DNA from: CAZLGM01 sp964558875
GTDB lineage: Bacteria; Desulfobacterota; Desulfobulbia; Desulfobulbales; Desulfocapsaceae
NCBI GenBank assembly: GCA_964558875.1
Contig: CAZLGM010000001.1
Location: forward strand, 1-64,000
DNA length: 64,000 nt
Direction: 5' to 3'
Positions 9,036 to 16,933 of the stretch are shown piece by piece. Under the pieces are notes generated by a model. That model saw nothing but the letters and a program-made list of their open reading frames with translations. It made no database searches and had not been told where the DNA came from. Both the position numbers and the translations under genes were made by a program. Position 1 is the stretch's first letter, and every line of letters begins with the position of its first letter.

Positions 9036-9052
9036 TTGCAAAACCTATGCCG
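9036..9052 (-). promoter_or_regulatory. Sigma-54 (-24/-12) promoter for the receiver-PATAN-Roadblock operon
   Basis: On the minus strand the sequence reads CGGCATAGGTTTTGCAA. The invariant GG and GC are exactly 10 nt apart and the -12 box is a perfect TTGCA; the -24 box is cGGCAt against TGGCAC. The leader to the ATG at 8973 would be about 50 nt. Confidence 0.6.
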
Positions 9053-9076
9053 TAATACGAAAGAAGAGCTGATTTA

Positions 9077-9140
9077 CTGTCAAACATCCTCACTCATCCT
9101 TTGCTTGCGGTATCTGAGTCTGCACCCACCTGTTTGACAG
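9077..9140. promoter_or_regulatory. Split inverted repeat upstream of the sigma-54 promoter
   Basis: ctgtcaaac (9077-9085) and gtttgacag (9132-9140) are a perfect 9-bp inverted pair beginning about 25 bp upstream of the -24 element. The spacing of 46 bp is long for one dimer site, so they may be two half-sites or two separate activator sites. Function is inferred from position only. Confidence 0.35.
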
Positions 9141-9266
9141 GAAATATCGGAAACCTGGCAGGTTGAATTGTGGCAAGATTTGGTTAGTATTTTTCTGGCT
9201 GAGTTTAGGATAAACCAGAAAGGAATAGTAACAAGAGGTCGTTTAAACGAGAAAAGGGGTGTGAAC

Positions 9267-9287
9267 AAAAACTGACCACCCGGTCAG
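9267..9287 (-). terminator. Rho-independent terminator of the kinase/regulator operon
   Basis: On the minus strand CTGACC-GGGT-GGTCAG forms a 6-bp stem with a 4-nt loop followed directly by TTTTTG. The stem overlaps the stop codon of the NtrC-type regulator gene. It is a compact but canonical intrinsic terminator. Confidence 0.7.
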
Positions 9288-10606
9288 AATTTGATCGATT
9301 TGAGTTTTTCTCGTAACGTTGTCCGCGATATTCCCAGAAGCCTGGCGGTCTTGGACTTATTGTTATCATTTTTGCGCAATATTTCTTCAATATAGCGTCT
9401 TTCCATCTCCTTTAAAGAGACGATCCTATCAGTACCCGTCAGGGTACTCTGCAAATCGGGTTGAAGAGAATTGAGCGTAATCCACGCTGAATTACTGAAA
9501 ATGACTTCTCGTTCAATGAGGTTCTTTAATTCTCTGATATTGCCCTGCCACTTATGAGAGAGCATGGAATCCAAAGCATTTCCGGTAAAGCCTTTTATTT
9601 CTTTTCGCAGTTCTTTTTTAAATCGATGGAGGAAGAAATTTGCCAACAGATGGATATCTTCTCTCCTTTCCCTGAGTGGGGGGAGGTGTATAGGAATGAC
9701 ATTCAGCCGGTAATAAAGGTCTCTTCTGAACGTGCCTTGCTGGATCTCCTTTTTCAGGTCGCAGTTTGTCGCGGCGATGATGCGAACCTGAACGGTGATA
9801 TCTTTCAACCCCCCCACCTTTCTGAAGGTGGAATCCTCGATAAGGCGCAGCAGTTTCGGCTGCAGGAATATGGGGAGGTTTCCGATTTCATCAAGAAATA
9901 AGGTCCCGCCGTTGGCCATTTCCACCAGCCCTTTCTTTTGAGAACGGGCATCGGTGAAGGCGCCTTTGTCATAGCCAAAGAGTTCGGATTCTATAAGATT
10001 TTCAGAGAGGGTGCCGCAGTCGACTTTGACAAAAAGACCATCTTTGCTCTTCTCCTGGTTTTGCGCATGAATGGCCCGGGCGACAAGCTCTTTTCCGGTA
10101 CCGGTCTCACCGGTGATTAAAACAGAAGCATTTGTTTCTGCAGCCTTGCAGATGGCCTCCTGGACCGGTCTCATTACTTCCGAGGAACAGATAAAAGAGT
10201 TCTCCTGGTCACCCTGCCTGGAGAGACGAGCTTCTTTTTGCATCAGGCGGGACTGCATTATCCGATTGAGACAAGAGGTAAACTCAACGATATCAAAGGG
10301 TTTGACGATGTAGTCAAGCGCGCCTTCCTTTAAGGACTCCACAGCGCTCTGGGCATCATCAAATCCGGTAATCATTACGATATCTATTTCCGGTTCTATT
10401 TTTTTTATGGCCGGAATCAACTGTATACCATCTATATCAGGAAGGCCGATATCTAAAAAGATAAGATCGATAACATGGCTTTTAAGGGTATCAAGACACG
10501 CATTTCCCGTAGAAGCCGTATGGACTTCAAACCCTTCTTTACGGATTGTTTTTGTGAGGCCAAGCCGTAAATCCTCATTGTCATCTACTATCAGTACGGT
10601 TCCCAT
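9284..10606 (-). CDS. NtrC-family sigma-54-dependent response regulator
   Basis: 440 residues with the canonical order receiver, AAA+ and Fis-type HTH. The receiver has D8, D9 and phospho-acceptor D52 (FLDIGLPD). The AAA+ domain carries Walker A GETGTGKE and Walker B GGTLFLDEIG. The sigma-54 contact loop is GAFTDA instead of GAFTGA, a Gly-to-Asp change at position 5. The HTH is KSKTARLLGISRTTLREKL. It is encoded 33 nt downstream of its kinase and closed by an intrinsic terminator. Likely targets are the sigma-54 promoters at 6568 and 9036 flanking the Roadblock genes (inference from proximity). Confidence 0.93.
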   Translation of the reverse strand: MGTVLIVDDNEDLRLGLTKTIRKEGFEVHTASTGNACLDTLKSHVIDLIFLDIGLPDIDGIQLIPAIKKIEPEIDIVMITGFDDAQSAVESLKEGALDYIVKPFDIVEFTSCLNRIMQSRLMQKEARLSRQGDQENSFICSSEVMRPVQEAICKAAETNASVLITGETGTGKELVARAIHAQNQEKSKDGLFVKVDCGTLSENLIESELFGYDKGAFTDARSQKKGLVEMANGGTLFLDEIGNLPIFLQPKLLRLIEDSTFRKVGGLKDITVQVRIIAATNCDLKKEIQQGTFRRDLYYRLNVIPIHLPPLRERREDIHLLANFFLHRFKKELRKEIKGFTGNALDSMLSHKWQGNIRELKNLIEREVIFSNSAWITLNSLQPDLQSTLTGTDRIVSLKEMERRYIEEILRKNDNNKSKTARLLGISRTTLREKLKSIKF

Positions 10607-10639
10607 TTTTTCTTTGTCTTAAGTAGTTGTTGTTAAGCT

Positions 10640-12682
10640 CTAGGCCGATGGCAGGGGATTCCCCGATTGGCCATCAGAGAGAATTTCGAAAAACATGGTA
10701 ACTGTCGTTCCAATATTTTTTGTGCTGTGTGTCAGAATGACAGCTTTATTCTCTTTTAAAGTCCGATAGACGATGGAGAGCCCCAATCCTGTGCCGGTTG
10801 CTTTGGTTGTGTAAAAAGGTTCAAATGCCTTTTCTGAAATTTCAGAGGACATACCGCAGCCGTCATCGGAAAAGCTAACTTGAAGATATTGTGATTCTTG
10901 AGGAATCCCCGGATGCTTTCGTAAATAGCCATCGAGCATTTGTCTGTTTGGAGGCCCAATCTCAATTCGAATAGTGCCGTTTCTTTTTATGGCATCAATG
11001 GAGTTGAGAAAAAGATTGAGAAAGACCTGTTGGATCTGGTTCGGATCGACCATGATGATATCTTCTGTTTTTGGAATTTTTTCAACAAGCATGATGTTCT
11101 TTTTGGTCATCTTGCTGGCAATCAACGGTTTGATTTCTGAAAGAACAGCATTGATTGAGGTCGGCTTCCTCTTTGGTTCCGATGGTCTCGCGTATGAGAA
11201 AAATTCTGATAACAGTATGTTTAACCTGTCAACCTGATTCACAATTCTCTGAGAGCACTCGATTTGTTCTTCCACATCATCGGTTTGCTCCAGGATCGAT
11301 TGGGCCATTATTTTGATGCCTGCCAGTGGATTTCTAACTTCATGGGCAACAGCAGAGGCAATTTCAGCTACTGTTGACAGGCGGTTCATCTTTTCCATTT
11401 CTTTTCGTACATAAGTCAACTCGGTGATATCGCTGAAAGAAAGAATAAAACCAACTTGCATGCCGGAACTGTCTTCCCGCGGCACTATGGAAAAACTCAA
11501 TATTTTTTCCACACCATCTTCGGTTACCAACGTGACCTTCTGTTGGTTGATATCCGTTTTGATAGGCTTGTAACTTCCGGCGGAAATAATGCGCTCAGCA
11601 GCCTGTATGCCAAAAACATCATCAAGGCTTTTGTTGTCAAGCGAGGAGCTGAAAGGCCTGAGGAGTTTTTTGGCCATGCTGTTGCTTTTCAGGATGATAA
11701 AGTCCATATCGGCAACAATCAATCCGTGATTGAGCCCTTGAATAACAGATTCTGAGAATTTCTTTTCATCATCCAGGGCCATAATGGTCAATTGCAGATC
11801 AGCAATGGAGTCCATCAGCTGTTGATTGACCTTATGGTGGTCGATGATTCCGGCAATAATATTGGCAATAGCCTTGAGCAGTTCCGTCTCTCTTTTTTCG
11901 CTGTGGTGTCCGTCCTCCACGTAAAGACAGATAACTCCCAGCAAAACAGAATGTTTAATAATGGGAACGCAGTAGTGCCCATGCGGTTCCATATTCTCAA
12001 ATGTAATTTCATGGTGTTCATCGATACAGTCGACGAACTGAAGCTCACTTGTCTTTGCTGCACGGCCGCAGTGGCAGGTACCGAAAGCAACCTCTTTACA
12101 ACTTATTTTTTGTTCAGAGGAAAAGCCTCTTTCAACAATCAGCTCAAGGGTTGTCGAGTCTTTGTCTGCCAGCAGTATTCCAGCTTTTGGGAGGAGTTGA
12201 AGGGTCTTGATATCGAGAATATAATCAAGAACATGCCCAAGTATTGTTGTGAGGTTATATGGTTCAAGGGATAATTTTAAAATATTATTGATAATATTTT
12301 GGGTGTGATGAGCATTTTGAAGGGTCTTTGTTGAACCATCATGACCGTCAATGTCGGATATCAATATCGTGAGCAGTTTATCAGAAACCGGGATAACGAT
12401 CAGTTCAATGTTAAGGCAATTGCCATCCCGGTGATGGGTTGTCGCACAGACAGGCGTCGTCTCGCCGTCGGAACCATCGTTTTCTGCAATCAACCGGTTG
12501 AAGGAGAGTTCTGAACTATCATCGATGGATTGAAGAGGAATGATCTCAGTCAGGCAGCTGCCAATGGCTGTTTCTCCCTGGTATCCGAAAAAGGCCTCAG
12601 CAGTCTTGCTCCACTGAATGATTGTTTCATTCATATCGCAATGAATAATGGCAAAGGACTCCTTTCGGATGCAGTGAGCCAT
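10640..12682 (-). CDS. PAS-GAF-PAS sensor histidine kinase
   Basis: 680 residues from the start chosen here. A longer frame opens at 12820, but only the ATG at 12682 has a good ribosome site (AGGAAG, about 8 nt). No transmembrane segment is evident, so it is a cytosolic sensor. The order is PAS (about 10-110), GAF (about 150-290, with Cys/His such as FGTCHCG that could bind a ligand), a second PAS (about 320-430), HisKA with the phospho-His in SAVAHEVRNPLAG, and HATPase_c with an N-box (NLFLNSIDA), DDGCGMS and TGLGLSIV. It is paired with the NtrC-type regulator downstream. Stop codon TAG. Confidence 0.9.
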   Translation of the reverse strand: MAHCIRKESFAIIHCDMNETIIQWSKTAEAFFGYQGETAIGSCLTEIIPLQSIDDSSELSFNRLIAENDGSDGETTPVCATTHHRDGNCLNIELIVIPVSDKLLTILISDIDGHDGSTKTLQNAHHTQNIINNILKLSLEPYNLTTILGHVLDYILDIKTLQLLPKAGILLADKDSTTLELIVERGFSSEQKISCKEVAFGTCHCGRAAKTSELQFVDCIDEHHEITFENMEPHGHYCVPIIKHSVLLGVICLYVEDGHHSEKRETELLKAIANIIAGIIDHHKVNQQLMDSIADLQLTIMALDDEKKFSESVIQGLNHGLIVADMDFIILKSNSMAKKLLRPFSSSLDNKSLDDVFGIQAAERIISAGSYKPIKTDINQQKVTLVTEDGVEKILSFSIVPREDSSGMQVGFILSFSDITELTYVRKEMEKMNRLSTVAEIASAVAHEVRNPLAGIKIMAQSILEQTDDVEEQIECSQRIVNQVDRLNILLSEFFSYARPSEPKRKPTSINAVLSEIKPLIASKMTKKNIMLVEKIPKTEDIIMVDPNQIQQVFLNLFLNSIDAIKRNGTIRIEIGPPNRQMLDGYLRKHPGIPQESQYLQVSFSDDGCGMSSEISEKAFEPFYTTKATGTGLGLSIVYRTLKENKAVILTHSTKNIGTTVTMFFEILSDGQSGNPLPSA

Positions 12683-12828
12683 AATAGCTTCTTCCTGAAG
12701 AAAAGATTTCATTGGCCATCGCTGGGAATTGAGAAGTTGGGATGGCAATTTTAAAATGGTGAAAGAAATCCTCTTTGCTGTTATAGGTGCAAAAGCAAGA
12801 GACCCTACTTTGTGGTGCAAGGTCGTTT

Positions 12829-12858
12829 ATAGTACCCGGTTTTTTATCCTCTTGTCAA
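12829..12858 (-). promoter_or_regulatory. Sigma-70-type promoter for the kinase/regulator operon
   Basis: On the minus strand a perfect TTGACA (12853-12858) is followed after 18 nt by TACTAT (12829-12834). The site is about 150 nt upstream of the kinase start at 12682. It suggests the two-component pair is made constitutively while its candidate targets use sigma-54. Confidence 0.5.
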
Positions 12859-12929
12859 ATTGCGATATCTTGCTGAAGAAACAATATTTTTTTACTGCTT
12901 ACAGGTTCTGTTGAAGGACCGGAGAGTTT

Positions 12930-13637
12930 TCAGGAGTTAGGGCGGGAAGTTGTTAATTCGTAAATGATTGTTTTCATATCTCCTGGTTGAAATCCGAGGT
13001 TATAGGCAACTTCACTATAACTGAGTCCCTGTTTGAGGATTAAATCAACCAGTTGTTTGACATCAATAGAGCTTTTGGCCGACAATGTGAAAAGAAGAGT
13101 GATCTCTTTACTGTTCAGGTTGGATTGGCGAAGATGAGTAAGTGTTTTTTGGTCTGTTGAGAAAAAATTACTTAACAGACGGTCTGTGACTCGCTTTGCT
13201 CCCTCTTCTATACTGATTCCGGTTACAATTTGAGAGAGGATCGTATCATGTTTTACTGCAGCTGCGATTTTGGGCTGGATCAGAATTGTTTTCCAGTCAC
13301 GCCCCCGACTTCGCTGGTCAAGTAATACGTTGAGATCTTCTGCTGCCAGCGAAGCCGTATACAGGCCAAGCAGTAAATCATCAGCCAATACTCCACCCTG
13401 CATTTTCATCATGACGATGTTTCTTTTGTGAATATTAAAAGTTGTGCTGAGGAAGGAATTGGTTGTTGTTGTTAAAATATAGCCATCCGATGAAAATTTT
13501 TTTGACGGGTTGTAGACGCGATTATTAAAACAGTGGCAGTTTTTTGTTGGATTTGCTGCCATAGCCGGTTGACTCAGGATGCCGAGCAGGAATAAAACAA
13601 GAAGAAAGCCGGTTTGAAATTGAGAAAACAAAGACAT
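12930..13637 (-). CDS. Exported protein of unknown function
   Basis: 235 residues from the ATG at 13637, chosen because it places a clear signal peptide at the N-terminus (hydrophobic LLVLFLLGIL, cleavage near QPAMAA). The frame itself is open to 13730. The mature protein starts with a short Cys-containing segment (NCHCFNNR), is mostly helical afterwards, and ends with LKQGLSYSEVAYNLGFQPGD. No family recognised. It is divergent from the zinc-ribbon membrane protein. Confidence 0.6.
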   Translation of the reverse strand: MSLFSQFQTGFLLVLFLLGILSQPAMAANPTKNCHCFNNRVYNPSKKFSSDGYILTTTTNSFLSTTFNIHKRNIVMMKMQGGVLADDLLLGLYTASLAAEDLNVLLDQRSRGRDWKTILIQPKIAAAVKHDTILSQIVTGISIEEGAKRVTDRLLSNFFSTDQKTLTHLRQSNLNSKEITLLFTLSAKSSIDVKQLVDLILKQGLSYSEVAYNLGFQPGDMKTIIYELTTSRPNS

Positions 13638-13733
13638 AATTTGATCCGTTTGTTTTTTATTTATTGATTCCGTCGGTAGACGATATTTACACCAAGGCTG
13701 TGATGACAAGTAAAATCTATCATAGAGCAATGG

Positions 13734-13955
13734 GTGTTGATTTATGGAGACTACATTTTGAGCGATGAGCCGCGCAACTATTGTCGAGGCTGCAACCGGA
13801 TGATCGAGAAAGATCTGGCTTCATGCCCGCATTGCGGCGAACTCTTCCAATCACCGGGTCTGCTAAGCCGGTTTTTCTTTGCTATTTGTCATCCCGTTGT
13901 TGCCATTATACTTGCGGCAGGTATCATCGGTCTCGGTGTATTGCTGATACTTTGA
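13734..13955 (+). CDS. Zinc-ribbon membrane protein
   Basis: A small protein with a CxxC...CxxC zinc ribbon (YCRGC and CPHCG) followed by one transmembrane helix (about residues 48-72) ending at the C-terminus, so a tail-anchored topology is likely. The frame opens with GTG at 13734. A TTG at 13758, preceded by GGAG at 8 nt, is a credible alternative start that would give 65 residues beginning MSDEPRNYC. Function unknown; such ribbons usually mediate protein or nucleic-acid contact. Confidence 0.6.
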   Translation: MLIYGDYILSDEPRNYCRGCNRMIEKDLASCPHCGELFQSPGLLSRFFFAICHPVVAIILAAGIIGLGVLLIL

Positions 13956-14184
13956 TTATAACTTGAGGTCTTTTTCTTCATTCCTGATCGTGACCACCAG
14001 ATTTAAAGTCTGTTTGAGGCCGATGGTCGAAATGAAACATGTCTGCAGAAAGCGATCAAGCTCTTTCTCTAACGTGTATCACTCCAGAGAGTGGTTAAAT
14101 GAAGCTGGTTAAAATGGACCCTTTAACAGGAAAAAGCGCCCTATCAGTTTAAAGGTGTTGAAATTAGTTGGGAGAATACGGTAT

Positions 14185-14193
14185 TGATATAAT
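14185..14193 (+). promoter_or_regulatory. Extended -10 promoter before the bactofilin-ATPase gene
   Basis: TGATATAAT contains a perfect TATAAT with the TGn extension; no good -35 is visible. It lies about 100 nt upstream of the start at 14296. In the rest of the 13956-14274 intergenic stretch (about 320 nt) I see no gene and no further clear signal. Confidence 0.45.
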
Positions 14194-14295
14194 AGCCAGA
14201 AATTTTTATGGAATTACATATTGATTGTTGTTTCCCCAGCTAGCGGATCAGGGATGGGTCTGTGTAAGTGTTAGATGATTGCCAATGAGGAAAAA

Positions 14296-15681
14296 ATGAC
14301 AAAACAGTACCAGGAAGCTGGTAACAGAATTGATCGATTGATGACCATCAATGGAGATGTTGTTTTCAAAGGGACAACCCTTGTTGAAGGGACCATCAAT
14401 GGAGATGTCTCTGGAGAGCGGATCGTAGTCACGGAAACCGGTGTGATTCTCGGTGATTTGACGGTAAAAGAAGTATTTTGCCACGGCAGGATAACAGGAT
14501 CGATTATTGCCGAAAGTATAAGCATCGGTCATTCAGCCTCTGTCGAGGCCGAGCTTGAAGTAACCACCATTGAGATTGAATCGGGTGCCAAAGTCGCCTG
14601 TCAAATAAGACGAGGAAGTGAACCAGGGGAGAACAAAGAAGCTACCACATCTGTTCTTAAAAAAGTAACACGAACCGCAACTAAAAATGAGAAACCTGTA
14701 GCTGCCAGGAAAACAAAGACAACCGAAAAAAAAGAAAAGAAACCGGCAGTTGCTAAAAAAGCAAAGGTTGTCGCTATAAAAAAAGAAAAACCCGTTGTTA
14801 CCAAAAAAGTACAATCCGCTGAGATCAAGAAAGAAGAAAGAAGAAAACAGCCTGTAAATAAAGGGAAGCCAAAGGTAAAACAGGAGACAGCAAAAGTGAC
14901 TGTGGATGGCCCTGTTTCTATGGAGTCATTGGAGTCAACCACCTTTTTTCCAGAGGGTGAACGCAGGGGGATAGTAACATCCATTGTCGATCTGGTCCAG
15001 TCATCAAACCACAGGATGGTCAAGGTAACCGGTGATATGGGAAGTGGTAAAACAACAATTTACAATAAGATTGGTGATGAACTGAAAGCCGGTTGTGAGG
15101 TTGTGTGTCTTGATGATGTTGTCGGCTCGATCAAGGAGTTGTTTGGCCGGATTGCTGAAAGACTTGGGATTGAGGTCGAGGAGGACTCAAGTCAGACCGA
15201 TATCCTGGAAAAACTGAAAAGTCACATGGCCGGTAATGGCAAGAAGCGGGTAATTCTAGCCCTTGACAACAGCCATGAAATGTATCCGGCAACCCTGGAG
15301 GGAGTTATAAAAAAACTGGGATCCATATTTACTGACGAGAACAATCGTCTGCGCATCCTGCTTTTCGGTGAAGAATATCTTGATCGACATCTCGATCCCA
15401 AAACGTCCACCTTTTTTACTGAGCATCCGGAATGCTCATATACATTGAGGCCGCTGTCTCAGAGCGAGACCCGGCGCTATATCGATTTCAGGTTGGAGAT
15501 GATCCGACGGTGCACAAACAGTGAGAAGCCGATCGATTTCCCAGAGGAGTCGGTTGACAAAGTATATCTCTTGTCTCAGGGAGTAATAGGGAAAATAGAT
15601 CGGATTGTTGAGCGTGCTGTCGAGGCGGCTGGAAAAAAGAAAAGCAATACGGTTGTTGCCAAATTTATTGCTAACATCTAA
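14296..15681 (+). CDS. Bactofilin-AAA ATPase (ExeA/MshM-like) fusion protein
   Basis: 461 residues from the ATG at 14296, preferred over 14275 because GAGG lies 5 nt upstream. Residues about 10-105 are a bactofilin-like domain with repeating short beta-strands (INGDVVFKGTTLVEGTINGD, then LTVKEVFCHGRITGSI). About 110-215 is a Lys/Ala/Val-rich linker with EKKPAVAKKAK-type repeats. From about 220 on there is an ATPase with Walker A GDMGSGKT (246-253) and Walker B LALDNSHE, where Asn325 replaces the usual catalytic Glu. The C-terminal part resembles ExeA/GspA-type ATPases. Bactofilins polymerise without nucleotide, so the fusion could place an ATP-binding module on a cytoskeletal scaffold (inference). 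Confidence 0.8.
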   Translation: MTKQYQEAGNRIDRLMTINGDVVFKGTTLVEGTINGDVSGERIVVTETGVILGDLTVKEVFCHGRITGSIIAESISIGHSASVEAELEVTTIEIESGAKVACQIRRGSEPGENKEATTSVLKKVTRTATKNEKPVAARKTKTTEKKEKKPAVAKKAKVVAIKKEKPVVTKKVQSAEIKKEERRKQPVNKGKPKVKQETAKVTVDGPVSMESLESTTFFPEGERRGIVTSIVDLVQSSNHRMVKVTGDMGSGKTTIYNKIGDELKAGCEVVCLDDVVGSIKELFGRIAERLGIEVEEDSSQTDILEKLKSHMAGNGKKRVILALDNSHEMYPATLEGVIKKLGSIFTDENNRLRILLFGEEYLDRHLDPKTSTFFTEHPECSYTLRPLSQSETRRYIDFRLEMIRRCTNSEKPIDFPEESVDKVYLLSQGVIGKIDRIVERAVEAAGKKKSNTVVAKFIANI

Positions 15682-15683
15682 TA

Positions 15684-15701
15684 CCTGAATCCGTGACGGA
15701 G
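15684..15701. repeat. Copy of the cctgaatccgtgacggag repeat end
   Basis: This 18-bp sequence lies between two convergent stop codons. It recurs at 53013-53025 on the other strand as the terminal repeat of the element upstream of glrK, where it continues into a similar cggaggat sequence. It marks a dispersed element family in this genome. Confidence 0.5.
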
Positions 15702-15713
15702 AACGTAATAGTC

Positions 15714-16886
15714 CTACCGGACAAGTTGCAAAATGGTACGGGCCAGGTTGGCAATAACGGAAGAGTAATGTCGGATACGCACAATACCGGTTCGACCCGG
15801 GGTGAGCTGTTGCGGATCTTCGGGTGTGATAAAGAGTTCGTAGTAGGGGTTTATTATCCTGTAATATCCCTTCTCCTGGATAGCTGTCACCGGACCGCCA
15901 AATGGGGAGAGAATTGAGGCAGGTGGGGAGAGGATAACCGGTGCCGGATTGATCGATGAGATAACCCCCTCAACCGGTTTAACCCTGTCTGGCAGATAGA
16001 TTTTGACCGTCTTTCCCGGAGTAACCTTCTCCAACTCATATTCAGGCAGACAGCCGATGACTGTAACATCACCGGGTCTGTATACCTCTCCCAGGGGTTC
16101 GCCTTTTATGAGCCAACGTCCCGGTATAAGGTTGTCTTCATGGTACCACCAGAGCGTTCCTTCAATAGGCGAAGTTGCATTTAACAGGTTGATTTTCCGA
16201 TCAATTTCAGCCAGCAGGTTGTCAAGGGCCTGTTTATGCTGCTCTTTGATTCTACTCTGTCCTAATGTTTTTACCGCACTGCTGAGCTGATCCTGCTCCA
16301 TGTCTACTAAAGTCGCGGACAACAGCGTCTGTCTCCGATTCATTTCCATCTGCGGATTTGACAAAGAGTAGAGCGGATCGTTTTTTCGTATTCGGCTGTT
16401 ACTTTTTGCCTGGAGCTTTTCTAAATATCCTTCCTGGGTCACGTATAAGATCTGAGCCTCGTTGGCCCGGATAGTGCAGCCGATGTCCATACTCCACGGC
16501 AGCGGAAGAGCAAGAAGGCCCAAAACAAGCAAAACACCCAGGATGGTGATTGAGGCCCGACCGGCCTGGAAATTGGAGCGTTGGGCCGCGACAATCTTCA
16601 TTTCAGCAAAAAGCGGCATAAGAATAAGGAGATACACCTCAAGGCCGATAAGAATAAGAGCCACGCTTTTTGCAAATGTATAATAGATAATTAACAGGAT
16701 AGAGGTGTAGAGAAATATCCGATAACAAAAAGCACAAATCCCATAGGTGATTAGAAAAGTGTGAGTGGAACGTTTCAATTGCTGTCGATTTACAGAAGGT
16801 GACAGGCCGAAAAAGGTCTTTCTCATGAACTCTTTTACGGCGACGGTTGAGCGACTGTACAGGTTATCAATTCCAGTACCGTCCAT
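15714..16886 (-). CDS. M50 metalloprotease-HlyD protein, C-terminal part (frame-disrupted)
   Basis: This 390-codon frame carries the rest of the membrane domain (several hydrophobic helices between about residues 40 and 130). A HlyD-like region follows: half of a biotinyl-lipoyl domain (QEGYLEKLQAKSNSRIRKND), a coiled-coil stretch, the second half (LIKGEPLGEVYRPGD) and a beta-barrel. The frame is open upstream to 16931, where it encodes NGNPLLRFDGYYLL, the second conserved M50 motif. So 16886 is only the first ATG, not a real gene start. It belongs with the 16921-17793 frame as one protein of about 690 residues. Confidence 0.75.
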   Translation of the reverse strand: MDGTGIDNLYSRSTVAVKEFMRKTFFGLSPSVNRQQLKRSTHTFLITYGICAFCYRIFLYTSILLIIYYTFAKSVALILIGLEVYLLILMPLFAEMKIVAAQRSNFQAGRASITILGVLLVLGLLALPLPWSMDIGCTIRANEAQILYVTQEGYLEKLQAKSNSRIRKNDPLYSLSNPQMEMNRRQTLLSATLVDMEQDQLSSAVKTLGQSRIKEQHKQALDNLLAEIDRKINLLNATSPIEGTLWWYHEDNLIPGRWLIKGEPLGEVYRPGDVTVIGCLPEYELEKVTPGKTVKIYLPDRVKPVEGVISSINPAPVILSPPASILSPFGGPVTAIQEKGYYRIINPYYELFITPEDPQQLTPGRTGIVRIRHYSSVIANLARTILQLVR

Positions 16887-16920
16887 AAGGAGATAGTAGC
16901 CGTCAAAACGAAGCAGCGGA

Positions 16921-16933
16921 TTACCGTTTATTT
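16921..16933 (-). other. Frameshift site in the M50-HlyD gene
   Basis: The N-terminal frame ends here at TAA right after NTLLNKR, while the -HlyD frame opens at 16931. Relatives typically read NTLLFNGNPLLRFDGYY across this point. One extra base (or two missing) in cttttaaataaacgg would explain both frames. The split separates HELGH from the NPLLRFDG motif that carries the zinc-liganding Asp. Confidence 0.8.
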
